Source: an uncultured Burkholderiaceae bacterium
Lineage (GTDB): Bacteria > Pseudomonadota > Gammaproteobacteria > Burkholderiales > Burkholderiaceae
Length of the DNA stretch: 6,811 nt
Assembly: GCA_937862845.1 (NCBI GenBank)
Contig: CALMCK010000146.1
Span: 1-6,811, forward strand
Reading direction: 5' to 3'
Shown in pieces: positions 1-6,375 of the stretch (position 1 is its first letter; each line of letters begins with the position of its first letter). The notes below the pieces were generated by a model. The model did no database searches and had not been told where the DNA came from. It saw only the letters and a list, made by a program, of their open reading frames with translations. The position numbers and the translations under genes were made by a program.

Positions 1-1812
1 GGCTTGACGACGTTTGTTGTCCGTCAACGTGCCATGTTCCATGACTTGCAGCAGTTCATTGTAAATATCGGGATGCGCTTTTTCGATTTCATCGAGCAGC
101 AGAACGCAGTGTGGCTTTTTGGTCACGGCATCGGTGAGCAGACCGCCTTGATCAAAGCCGACATAACCCGGTGGCGCACCAATCAGACGCGACACCGCGT
201 GCCGTTCCATGTACTCGGACATGTCGAAGCGAATCAACTCAATACCGAGCACGAATGCGAGCTGTTTCGCGAGCTCGGTTTTGCCGACGCCTGTCGGGCC
301 GCTGAATAAAAATGAGCCGATGGGTTTGTCGACTTTGCCCAAACCCGCTCGCGACATTTTAATCGCGGCGCTAACGGCGCTGATGGCATTTGTTTGTCCA
401 AAGACAGTGGATTTTAAATCACGCTCAAGGTTTTTGAGCTGTGTCCGATCGTCTGAGTTGATGTTTTTCGGCGGGATGCGCGCGATTTTCGCGATCAACT
501 CTTCGATGTCCACTTTAGTGATGCTTTTTTTGCGCGCATCGGCGGGCAGTACGCGCTGTGCTGCGCCTGCTTCGTCAATCAAATCAATCGCTTTGTCGGG
601 TAAAAATCGATCGTTCATGTATTTGGCAGAGAGCTCGGCCGCCGCGATAATCGCGGACGGTGCGTATTTGACATGGTGGTGCTCTTCAAATTGTGGCTTG
701 AGCCCTTTGAGTATGGTGATGGTTTGCGCGACCGTCGGCTCTGTGACGTCGATTTTATGAAAACGACGCGCCAGTGCGGCGTCTTTTTCAAACACTTGGC
801 GGTATTCGTTGAACGTCGTCGCGCCGATGCAGCGCAAAGCGCCGCTCGACAGCGCGGGTTTGAGTAGATTGCCCGCGTCCATCGCCGAGCCACCCGTCGA
901 GCCTGCGCCGATGAGCATGTGGATTTCGTCGATGAACAACACGGCATTGGGCTTGTCGGCCAACTCGTCCACCACGTCTTTGAGGCGCTGTTCAAAGTCT
1001 CCACGGTATTTCGTGCCCGCCATCAGCGCGCCCATGTCCAGTGCATAAACTTGCGCGTCGGCGAGCACATCAGGAACTTCGCCCTGCACGATTTTCCATG
1101 CCAAGCCTTCGGCGATGGCGGTTTTGCCCACACCTGCTTCTCCGACCAGCACAGGGTTATTTTTACGACGGCGCGACAGCACCTGCACCGTGCGTGTGAT
1201 TTCTGCTTCTCGGCCAACCAACGGATCGAGTTTGCCTTTGTGCGCCAATGCATTTAAGTCACGGGCGTATTTGTACAACGCGGTGTTCGCGACTTCATCG
1301 GCCACATGAACCGTGGCTTGCTCGTCCGAGGGCGGTACCTCTTTGCCTGTGAATGGGTTAATCATGCTTTTCGGTACTTTGCGCACGCCGTGCGACAAGT
1401 ACTGCGTCATGTCCACGCGTTCGATGTTTTGCTTGGTGAGAAAGTACACCGCGTGCGAGTCTTTTTCACCAAACATCGCAATCAACACCTCAACACCCGT
1501 CACTTCTTTTTTGTCATTGCCATCCGACTGCACGTGCATGATGGCGCGCTGCATCACCCGCTGAAAGCCGAGGGTCGGCTGCGTGTCCACATCATCCGTG
1601 CCATCGGCCATCGGAATGTTTTGCATGATAAACCGTGCCAACTCTTCTTTAAGCTCAGGAATTTTAGCGCCGCATGCTTCCAGCACATCGACCGCAAGCG
1701 GATTGTCGGTCAAAGCCAACAACAAATGCTCGAGTGTCAAATACTCATGACGCGATTTGCGCGCTTCTACAAACGCCAAATGGAGGGTAACTTCTAAATC
1801 CTGCGCAATCAT
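1..1812 (-). CDS. clpA: ATP-dependent Clp protease ATP-binding subunit ClpA (3' end outside window)
   Basis: Cytoplasmic AAA+ unfoldase that threads substrates into the ClpP peptidase and takes N-degron substrates from ClpS. 604 codons are present with no in-frame stop; the family is about 750-760 residues, so roughly 150 C-terminal residues, including the ClpP-docking loop, lie beyond the left edge. The start ATG at 1812-1810 gives MIAQDLEVTLHLAFVEAR, the usual ClpA N-domain opening, with AGGA (1820-1823) seven bases upstream. N-domain spans about residues 1-150. First AAA+ module: Walker A GEAGVGKT 224-231, Walker B with D295-E296, arginine pair R349-R350. Second module: Walker A GPTGVGKT 505-512, Walker B LLLDEIEKAH with D574-E575. 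Each motif sits about ten residues later than I recall in E. coli ClpA, so the reading frame is continuous and colinear. It follows clpS by 82 bases on the same strand with no convincing terminator between them, so co-transcription is likely. Identity is very secure. Confidence 0.97.
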   Translation of the reverse strand, partial: MIAQDLEVTLHLAFVEARKSRHEYLTLEHLLLALTDNPLAVDVLEACGAKIPELKEELARFIMQNIPMADGTDDVDTQPTLGFQRVMQRAIMHVQSDGNDKKEVTGVEVLIAMFGEKDSHAVYFLTKQNIERVDMTQYLSHGVRKVPKSMINPFTGKEVPPSDEQATVHVADEVANTALYKYARDLNALAHKGKLDPLVGREAEITRTVQVLSRRRKNNPVLVGEAGVGKTAIAEGLAWKIVQGEVPDVLADAQVYALDMGALMAGTKYRGDFEQRLKDVVDELADKPNAVLFIDEIHMLIGAGSTGGSAMDAGNLLKPALSSGALRCIGATTFNEYRQVFEKDAALARRFHKIDVTEPTVAQTITILKGLKPQFEEHHHVKYAPSAIIAAAELSAKYMNDRFLPDKAIDLIDEAGAAQRVLPADARKKSITKVDIEELIAKIARIPPKNINSDDRTQLKNLERDLKSTVFGQTNAISAVSAAIKMSRAGLGKVDKPIGSFLFSGPTGVGKTELAKQLAFVLGIELIRFDMSEYMERHAVSRLIGAPPGYVGFDQGGLLTDAVTKKPHCVLLLDEIEKAHPDIYNELLQVMEHGTLTDNKRRQA

Positions 1813-1894
1813 TGTGATTTCCTAACGTAATTATCTAAATTTTGAACTGCAAAAAACTGAGCTCTGCGATGAGCAAGATTGAATCGAAAACAAA

Positions 1895-2218
1895 CTATGC
1901 ATCCATCACACACTGAAGCGGGTGCCCATGCGCCCGCGCATGTCGTGCCACTCGCATCACTTTGGTCTCCGCCACATCGCGCGGATACGCGCCGCAGACG
2001 GCTTTGCCCTCATGATGAACCTTGAGCATAATCGCCTCGGCCTGCTCAATGTTTTTGTAAAAATAATCGGTGAGAACTTCAACCACAAACTCCATCGGTG
2101 TGTAGTCGTCATTGAGCAACCACACCGAATACATCGGCGGCGGTTCAACCGCCAGCTCTCGCTCAAGGGTTGCGGTGCCCGAACCGCCCTTCTCACTTTG
2201 TTTTTTCTTCTGACTCAT
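1895..2218 (-). CDS. clpS: ClpS, N-degron adaptor for ClpAP
   Basis: Small cytoplasmic adaptor that binds proteins with destabilising N-terminal residues and delivers them to the ClpA N-domain for ClpAP degradation. The product is 107 residues (E. coli: 106). A flexible Lys/Gly-rich N-terminal tail of about 25 residues precedes the core. Binding-pocket signatures are present: NDDYTPMEFV with N36, D37, D38 and the gatekeeper-type M42, the V67-H68 pair in LKVHHEG, then GKAVCG and VAETKV in the C-terminal half. I chose ATG at 2218-2216 rather than the in-frame GTG at 2227, because AAAGAG (2232-2227) would serve the ATG at about 8 bases spacing and the GTG begins inside that motif. It lies just upstream of clpA on the same strand and diverges from the cold-shock gene, an order also known in gammaproteobacteria. 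Confidence 0.97.
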   Translation of the reverse strand: MSQKKKQSEKGGSGTATLERELAVEPPPMYSVWLLNDDYTPMEFVVEVLTDYFYKNIEQAEAIMLKVHHEGKAVCGAYPRDVAETKVMRVARHARAHGHPLQCVMDA

Positions 2219-2241
2219 GCTGCGCACTCTTTGTTAATGAA

Positions 2242-2278
2242 TGGTTAAATGTTAAATGTCTGTCGCGATATTTAACCA
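2242..2278. repeat. Inverted repeat with tandem GTTAAAT upstream of clpS
   Basis: TGGTTAAAT (2242-2250) and its exact complement ATTTAACCA (2270-2278) flank a 19-base spacer. GTTAAAT occurs twice in tandem (2244-2250 and 2251-2257), so either copy could pair with the right arm. TCGCGA (2263-2268) is a further 6-base palindrome in the spacer. The element sits 24-60 bases before the clpS start, where an operator or leader hairpin would fall. The sequence is direct observation; the function is not known. Confidence 0.5.
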
Positions 2279-2452
2279 ATGCCTCATTGATTTCATCGAC
2301 GAACTTTATAGTCCCATCTTAAAGCAAAAATAAAAACCATGTCACACCGCCATGCGCATTCATGCCTTGGTTTCGGTAAAAATTCGCACACAATCACGCA
2401 ATCTCAGTGACATATTGATTAAATAAGGCCTATTTGCAATAAATTCAAGGTT

Positions 2453-2486
2453 TTGACTTGACACAGGCTACAAAACCGACAACAAT
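2453..2486 (+). promoter_or_regulatory. Likely sigma70 promoter of the cold-shock gene
   Basis: A perfect -35 hexamer TTGACA (2458-2463) is followed after 17 bases by AACAAT (2481-2486), a 4-of-6 match to the -10 consensus. An overlapping TTGACT lies at 2453-2458. The start of transcription would fall near 2491-2494, leaving a leader of about 115 bases. Long untranslated leaders are a known trait of cold-shock mRNAs, which supports the call. Confidence 0.55.
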
Positions 2487-2491
2487 CATAC

Positions 2492-2536
2492 CCAAGCACA
2501 TCACTGATGGTGTGCCGCAGTGGTCTCAAGGCTTGG
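2492..2536 (+). promoter_or_regulatory. Predicted nested stem-loop in the cold-shock mRNA leader
   Basis: Outer stem: CCAAGC (2492-2497) pairs exactly with GCTTGG (2531-2536). Inside it, ATCACTG (2500-2506) pairs with CAGTGGT (2518-2524), with one G-T wobble, around an 11-base loop. The structure would begin at or within a few bases of the predicted transcript start, where cold-shock leaders of enterobacteria also carry structured elements. The pairing is visible in the sequence; that it forms or regulates is inference. Confidence 0.4.
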
Positions 2537-2587
2537 TGTATTAGGTTTTCCTATAACAATCAGCAGGGATGTTCATAGTTTTTTTTT

Positions 2588-2594
2588 AAAAGGA
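2588..2594 (+). promoter_or_regulatory. Ribosome binding site of the cold-shock gene
   Basis: AAAAGGA ends 12 bases before the ATG at 2607, longer than the usual 5-9. It follows directly on nine T residues (2579-2587). The last A of the motif begins an out-of-frame ATG (2594-2596) whose next bases, GCTAC, repeat the beginning of the real gene. Confidence 0.6.
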
Positions 2595-2606
2595 TGGCTA
2601 CGTATT

Positions 2607-2810
2607 ATGGCTACCGGTATCGTAAAATGGTTCAACAATTCTAAAGGCTTCGGCTTCATCACTCCTGATGGCGGCGGCGAAGACTTATTTGCTCACTTCT
2701 CTTCTATCACAATGGACGGTTACAAGTCTTTACGTGAAGAACAACGTGTTAGCTTCGACATCGTCGATGGCCCAAAAGGCAAACAAGCTGCTAACATTCA
2801 AGAAGCGTAA
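2607..2810 (+). CDS. Cold-shock domain protein, CspA/CspD type
   Basis: 67-residue single cold-shock domain (OB fold) that binds single-stranded RNA and DNA, generally acting as an RNA chaperone. The RNA-binding motifs are intact: the VKWFN strand at 6-10, RNP1 KGFGFI at 13-18, RNP2-like LFAHF at 27-31, then MDGYKSL and a conserved GPKGKQA near the end. The start is ATG at 2607, giving MATGIVKWF, standard for the family; the reading frame runs open upstream to a GTG at 2520, but that stretch is leader. The GGGEDLFAH and MDGY segments resemble E. coli CspD, and the position divergent from clpS matches E. coli cspD, but the protein lacks the C-terminal extension of CspD and also resembles Burkholderia CspA. 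I therefore give no symbol. Codons are mostly A/T-ending (TCT, GCT, GGT). It is followed by a strong terminator, so it is probably monocistronic. Confidence 0.96.
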   Translation: MATGIVKWFNNSKGFGFITPDGGGEDLFAHFSSITMDGYKSLREEQRVSFDIVDGPKGKQAANIQEA

Positions 2811-2831
2811 TTTAATTACTGCGATTTTGTT

Positions 2832-2863
2832 AAAATGCTCGAACTTTGGTTCGAGCATTTTTT
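2832..2863 (+). terminator. Intrinsic terminator of the cold-shock gene
   Basis: A 13-base-pair perfect stem, AAAATGCTCGAAC (2832-2844) with GTTCGAGCATTTT (2849-2861), closes a TTTG tetraloop and runs into six T residues (2858-2863). It lies 21 bases after the stop codon. The upstream A run also gives a short T run on the other strand, but no gene ends there from the right. Confidence 0.9.
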
Positions 2864-2922
2864 ATTTGGTCTTTCACTCAATCCGCACCATCACCTCCAC
2901 TCAAACACTTCCCTTAAAAACC

Positions 2923-4122
2923 ATGTTCAACCAGTCCCACACCCGTACCCTTCTCATCCTTTGCGCCGTGCTGGCTTTCGGCGCGCTGGCCATTGACATG
3001 TATTTACCAGCTTTGCCTGCGATGGCGAATGATTTGGGGGCGGGTCCTGCGCAGATGCAGTTGACCTTGAGTGTGTTTTTTGCTGGTTTTTGTGTGGGGA
3101 TGTTGGTGTATGGTCCGCTGTCGGATCATTTTGGCCGACGCACACTGACGTTGAGTGGCGTGGCGTTGTTTGCCGTGACCAGTGCAGCGTGTGTTTTGGC
3201 CAACAATGTGCATCAGCTCATCATTTTACGTGGCGCGCAGGCGCTCGGTTGTGGCGCTTGTGTGGTCATGGCGCGTGCGGCGGCTCGGGATGTTTTCCCT
3301 GTCTCGCAGCTGCCGAGCATGATGTCAAAAATGAGTTTAATCACCATGGTTGCGCCGTTGAGTGCGCCATCATTGGGTGCGCTGTGTCTTTGGTTGGCTG
3401 GTTGGCGCTCGATTTTTATGTTGTTGACTGTGATTGCGTTAACCGCTTTTTATTTTGTTTATCGTTATGTGCCCGAAACCCACACGCCGGATAAAAATTC
3501 GCGCTTGCATTTGGGCGGTGTGTTGTCAAACTATTGGTCTTTGTTGAAATCGAAACAAAATCTGACGCTGATTCTGTGCAATGCCTTCGCGATGTCGGGG
3601 ATGTTTGCCTTTATCAGCGGCTCGCCGTTCGTGTACACGCAGTTGCTCGGTTACAGCGAGTTTCAGTTTGCCTTGCTGTTTGCCTCAAACATTTTGATGA
3701 TGTATTTGGTGACGACGCTCAATCTTTATTTGCTCAAGCGCTTCGAGGCTGCGGTGCTAATGGTGTATCAGGCGGCGGTGTTGCTGTTATCAGGCATTGG
3801 CCTTATCACGCTGACCTACTTGGGGCATGTGGCGTTCATTGTGCCGCTGGTCATCGTCTATGTCTCGCATGTCAATGCGCTGTGCGCCAATGGCACGGCG
3901 TGTTTACTGCGTTTACATCCGAGCGCACGCGCGGGTTCTGTGAGCGCGCTGTCGTCTTCATTGCAATTCGGACTGGCTGCGCTCTCGACTTTATTGGTCG
4001 CGATGTTTTCAGACCACCCAGCCTTTGCGATGACTGGGGTGATGGCTTTGTTCTCGATTGGCGCTTTGCTGTGCGCTTGGAATCAACGCCGTTCACACCT
4101 GCACTTGCCTGCATTGGTGTAG
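2923..4122 (+). CDS. Bcr/CflA-family MFS multidrug exporter
   Basis: 399-residue inner-membrane major facilitator, the usual length for the Bcr/CflA (DHA1) drug:proton antiporters. Family landmarks: AIDMYLPALPAM (23-34) in the first membrane segment and the following loop, motif A GPLSDHFGRR (64-73) in the loop after the second, LRGAQALG (102-109) in the fourth, a motif-C-like Pro/Gly-rich fifth segment (about 142-157) ending in GWRSIF (160-165), SGSPFVYTQ (232-240) after the seventh, and the ARAGSVSALSSSLQFG stretch (335-350) of the eleventh. About twelve hydrophobic segments are visible, with a polar loop near 183-212 dividing the halves. ATG at 2923 gives a normal N-terminus, but no Shine-Dalgarno motif precedes it; the upstream bases are C/A-rich. 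The frame stays open leftward into the cold-shock gene, an accident. The plus strand is markedly T/G-rich here. Substrate cannot be predicted; Bcr homologues export bicyclomycin and some sulphonamides. Confidence 0.93.
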   Translation: MFNQSHTRTLLILCAVLAFGALAIDMYLPALPAMANDLGAGPAQMQLTLSVFFAGFCVGMLVYGPLSDHFGRRTLTLSGVALFAVTSAACVLANNVHQLIILRGAQALGCGACVVMARAAARDVFPVSQLPSMMSKMSLITMVAPLSAPSLGALCLWLAGWRSIFMLLTVIALTAFYFVYRYVPETHTPDKNSRLHLGGVLSNYWSLLKSKQNLTLILCNAFAMSGMFAFISGSPFVYTQLLGYSEFQFALLFASNILMMYLVTTLNLYLLKRFEAAVLMVYQAAVLLLSGIGLITLTYLGHVAFIVPLVIVYVSHVNALCANGTACLLRLHPSARAGSVSALSSSLQFGLAALSTLLVAMFSDHPAFAMTGVMALFSIGALLCAWNQRRSHLHLPALV

Positions 4123-4173
4123 GGCCGCTGTTCACCAACTCATCAGCAGACCAAGCCAAGCGCGCTGTTGCTT

Positions 4174-4193
4174 TATACTGTTGTTTTTACATT
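4174..4193 (+). promoter_or_regulatory. Possible uvrB -10 element overlapping a degenerate SOS-like site
   Basis: TATACT (4174-4179) matches the -10 consensus at five of six positions, but no convincing -35 lies 16-18 bases upstream. CTGT (4178-4181) overlaps it and resembles a LexA half-site; the second half is poor (CATT at the 8-base spacing, ACAT at a 7-base spacing, against ACAG expected). E. coli uvrB is known to be LexA-controlled, so the location is suggestive, but the site may be non-functional. The leader to ATG 4216 would be about 30 bases and is T-rich. Confidence 0.3.
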
Positions 4194-4215
4194 TTTTGTT
4201 TCTGACCGAGTAACC

Positions 4216-6246
4216 ATGACCGTTATCACCTTTCCAAACTCTCCTTACGAATTGCACCAGCCCTTCTCGCCTGCGGGCGATCAGCCGACGGCGATTGCGC
4301 AGCTGGTCGAGGGCATTGACGATGGTTTGAGTTTCCAGACGTTACTCGGGGTAACTGGCTCGGGCAAAACCTACACCATGGCCAATGTCATCGCACGCAC
4401 GGGCCGCCCTGCTCTGGTGCTTGCACCGAATAAAACTTTGGCAGCACAGCTTTACAGCGAGTTTCGAGAATTTTTTCCAAACAATGCTGTTGAGTATTTC
4501 GTCTCGTATTACGATTATTATCAACCCGAGGCGTATGTTCCTTCGCGTGATTTATTCATCGAAAAAGATTCTGCGATCAATGAGCACATTGAACAAATGC
4601 GTCTGTCCGCGACCAAAAGTCTGTTGGAGCGACGCGATGTGATTATCGTGGGCACGGTGTCGTGCATTTACGGCATTGGCAATCCGAGCGAATACCACCA
4701 GATGATTATGGTGCTGCGCCAAGGCGATAAAATGAGCCAGCGCGATGTGATCAAACAGCTCGCGACCATGCAATACAACCGCAACGAAATCGATTTCGCA
4801 CGCGGTACTTTTCGCGTGCGCGGCGACACCATTGATATTTTCCCTGCTGAAATGGCAGACTTTGCGATTCGCATCGAGCTGTTTGACGACGAGGTGGAAA
4901 GCCTACAATTGTTCGACCCATTGACGGGTAAAATCCAACAAAAACTACCAAGATTCACCGTCTACCCTGCCTCACACTACGTCACACCTCGAGCAACCGT
5001 GCTGCGTGCCGTCGATGCGATTAAGAACGAGTTGCGCGAACGTCTGGCGTTTTTTCACAAAGAAGGACGGCTGGTCGAAGCACAACGTTTAGAAGAGCGA
5101 ACACGCTTCGATCTTGAAATGCTCGCACAAATCGGCTTTTGTAAAGGCATTGAAAACTACTCTCGCCACATCTCCAACACAGCCATCGGTGCACCGCCAT
5201 CGACCTTGATTGATTATTTACCCAAAGACGCACTGATGTTTCTCGATGAGTCACACGTGCTCTCAGGGCAGCTCGGCGCCATGTACAAAGGCGATCGCTC
5301 CCGCAAAGAAAACCTCGTCGACTACGGTTTCCGACTGCCCTGCGCACTCGACAACCGTCCTTTAAAGTTCGAAGAATTCGAAGGTAAGATGCGCCAAACC
5401 GTCTTCGTCTCCGCCACACCGGGCGACTACGAAAAAGACAAAGCAGATGCCGTGGCCGAGCAAGTCGTGCGCCCGACAGGACTGATTGACCCACACATCG
5501 ACGTGCGCCCAGCGACCACACAGGTCGATGACGTGCTCAACGAAATCCGCATCCGCGCCGCCAAAAACGAACGCGTGCTCATCACCACATTGACCAAACG
5601 CATGTCAGAGGACCTCACCGACTTCCTCGGCGAAAACGGCGTGCGCGTGCGCTACCTCCACTCAGACATCGACACCGTCGAGCGCGTCGAAATCCTGCGC
5701 GACTTGCGCCTCGGTGAGTTCGACGTACTGGTCGGGATTAACCTTCTGCGCGAAGGCCTCGACATCCCAGAAGTCTCGTTGGTCGCCATACTCGATGCCG
5801 ACAAAGAGGGCTTTTTGCGCTCCGAGCGCTCACTCATCCAAACCATTGGTCGCGCCGCACGTAACTTAAATGGCCGTGCGATTTTATATGCCGACCGCAT
5901 CACAAACTCGATGAAACGCGCCATGGATGAGACCGAACGCCGCCGAAACAAACAAATCGCGTTTAATACTGAAAATGGGATTACACCCAAAGGTGTCGAA
6001 AAGCGAATTAAAGACATCATCGATGGTGTGTACAACGATGGTAAGAAAAAAATCGATAAATCTCGTCAACCAAATGACAACGACTCGCATTATAGCCACA
6101 TGTCTGAGTCGCAACTCGCCAAAGAAATTTCTAAACTTGAGAAGCAAATGTATGATTTTGCTAAGAATTTAGAGTTTGAACAAGCAGCCAACACCCGCGA
6201 CACGGTACACAGACTCAAGCAGCAGTTGTTTATCAATGGTGAATAA
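4216..6246 (+). CDS. uvrB: Excinuclease ABC subunit UvrB
   Basis: Helicase-like damage-verification subunit of nucleotide excision repair: loaded by UvrA, it clamps the strand at the lesion and recruits UvrC for incision. The product is 676 residues (E. coli: 673). Walker A GVTGSGKT 45-52; the beta-hairpin SYYDYYQPEAYVP 97-109, with all the aromatic residues used for strand insertion; Walker B DESHV 344-348; YGFRLPCALDNRPLKF 370-385; helicase motifs GINLLREGLDIPEV 507-520 and QTIGRAARN 542-550; a variable Lys/Asp-rich linker about 600-630; and the C-terminal UVR domain 633-670, containing NLEFEQAA, which contacts UvrC. I chose ATG 4216, with GAG (4208-4210) five bases upstream; an in-frame TTG at 4168 would add a 16-residue hydrophobic leader foreign to the family. 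The gap to the exporter is 93 bases without a visible terminator. Wobble bases are strongly C-rich in the middle third or so and A/T-rich near the 3' end. Confidence 0.98.
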   Translation: MTVITFPNSPYELHQPFSPAGDQPTAIAQLVEGIDDGLSFQTLLGVTGSGKTYTMANVIARTGRPALVLAPNKTLAAQLYSEFREFFPNNAVEYFVSYYDYYQPEAYVPSRDLFIEKDSAINEHIEQMRLSATKSLLERRDVIIVGTVSCIYGIGNPSEYHQMIMVLRQGDKMSQRDVIKQLATMQYNRNEIDFARGTFRVRGDTIDIFPAEMADFAIRIELFDDEVESLQLFDPLTGKIQQKLPRFTVYPASHYVTPRATVLRAVDAIKNELRERLAFFHKEGRLVEAQRLEERTRFDLEMLAQIGFCKGIENYSRHISNTAIGAPPSTLIDYLPKDALMFLDESHVLSGQLGAMYKGDRSRKENLVDYGFRLPCALDNRPLKFEEFEGKMRQTVFVSATPGDYEKDKADAVAEQVVRPTGLIDPHIDVRPATTQVDDVLNEIRIRAAKNERVLITTLTKRMSEDLTDFLGENGVRVRYLHSDIDTVERVEILRDLRLGEFDVLVGINLLREGLDIPEVSLVAILDADKEGFLRSERSLIQTIGRAARNLNGRAILYADRITNSMKRAMDETERRRNKQIAFNTENGITPKGVEKRIKDIIDGVYNDGKKKIDKSRQPNDNDSHYSHMSESQLAKEISKLEKQMYDFAKNLEFEQAANTRDTVHRLKQQLFINGE

Positions 6247-6266
6247 AGCGCCATCAACACCACCCC

Positions 6267-6288
6267 GTAAATAAACACTATTATTTAC
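6267..6288. repeat. AT-rich inverted repeat after uvrB
   Basis: GTAAATAA (6267-6274) and TTATTTAC (6281-6288) are exact complements around a 6-base ACACTA loop, starting 20 bases after the uvrB stop. The stem has only one G-C pair and no T run follows, so it is a poor intrinsic terminator. It could be a protein-binding dyad or chance in AT-rich DNA. Confidence 0.35.
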
Positions 6289-6337
6289 ATTTATTGACTT
6301 TTGAGCAGAAAAAATCTGTCGCCAAATGCCAATCCTG

Positions 6338-6346
6338 TGTTAAAAT
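6338..6346 (+). promoter_or_regulatory. Possible extended -10 promoter for the phosphatase gene
   Basis: TGTTAAAAT supplies a TG dinucleotide one base before TAAAAT (6341-6346), which matches the -10 consensus at five of six positions. No good -35 lies at the standard distance, consistent with extended -10 promoters that do not need one. The start would fall near 6353, about 35 bases before the ATG. Upstream, TTGACT (6294-6299) is too far away to pair with it. Confidence 0.35.
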
Positions 6347-6375
6347 TCGCTGTTGTTTTAGTTGCTTTGAATATT

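Larger units (their letters stand above)
2219..2606. other. Divergent clpS / cold-shock intergenic region
   Basis: 388 bases with no supportable gene. The left part, next to clpS, is AT-rich and carries a tandem GTTAAAT repeat and a 9-base inverted repeat. On the minus strand a TATAAA (2310-2305) could be a -10 for clpS, but I see no good -35 at the right spacing, so I do not call that promoter separately. The right part holds the cold-shock promoter and leader. Between them, 2421-2435 is a near-palindrome centred on AGGCCT with AAAT/ATTT arms and one bulged A. A second, weaker plus-strand promoter candidate is TTGATT (2415-2420), 17 bases, AATAAA (2438-2443). Confidence 0.6.

Noticed and set aside
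209..1797. Several long plus-strand open frames (for example 209-760 and 1306-1797)
   Set aside because: They lie antisense to clpA, whose minus-strand frame is uninterrupted and carries every family motif; the plus-strand translations show no recognisable domain.
1851..1864. GAGCTC palindrome next to a run of T on the minus strand between clpS and clpA, as a possible attenuator
   Set aside because: The palindrome has no loop and cannot form a hairpin; the surrounding bases add no pairing.
2219..2227. GTG start at 2227 for clpS, adding three residues
   Set aside because: It begins inside the AAAGAG ribosome binding motif; the ATG at 2218 has correct spacing and gives the family length.
2339..2410. 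23-codon reading frame, His/Ser-rich
   Set aside because: It has no Shine-Dalgarno, no promoter and no recognisable sequence; chance is sufficient.
2520..2606. N-terminal extension of the cold-shock protein from GTG 2520
   Set aside because: The extra 29 residues are not part of any cold-shock protein I know; the stretch includes the leader stem, a T run and the ribosome binding site.
2668..2922. Extended exporter reading frame starting inside the cold-shock gene
   Set aside because: It would read through the cold-shock gene out of frame and across its terminator; family length and N-terminus agree with ATG 2923.
3534..4205. Overlapping 223-codon frame within the exporter
   Set aside because: It is a shadow frame of the membrane protein, rich in Cys and Val from the T/G-rich strand, with no domain match.
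4168..4215. TTG start for uvrB adding 16 residues
   Set aside because: The added segment is hydrophobic and absent from UvrB proteins, and it overlaps the likely promoter.
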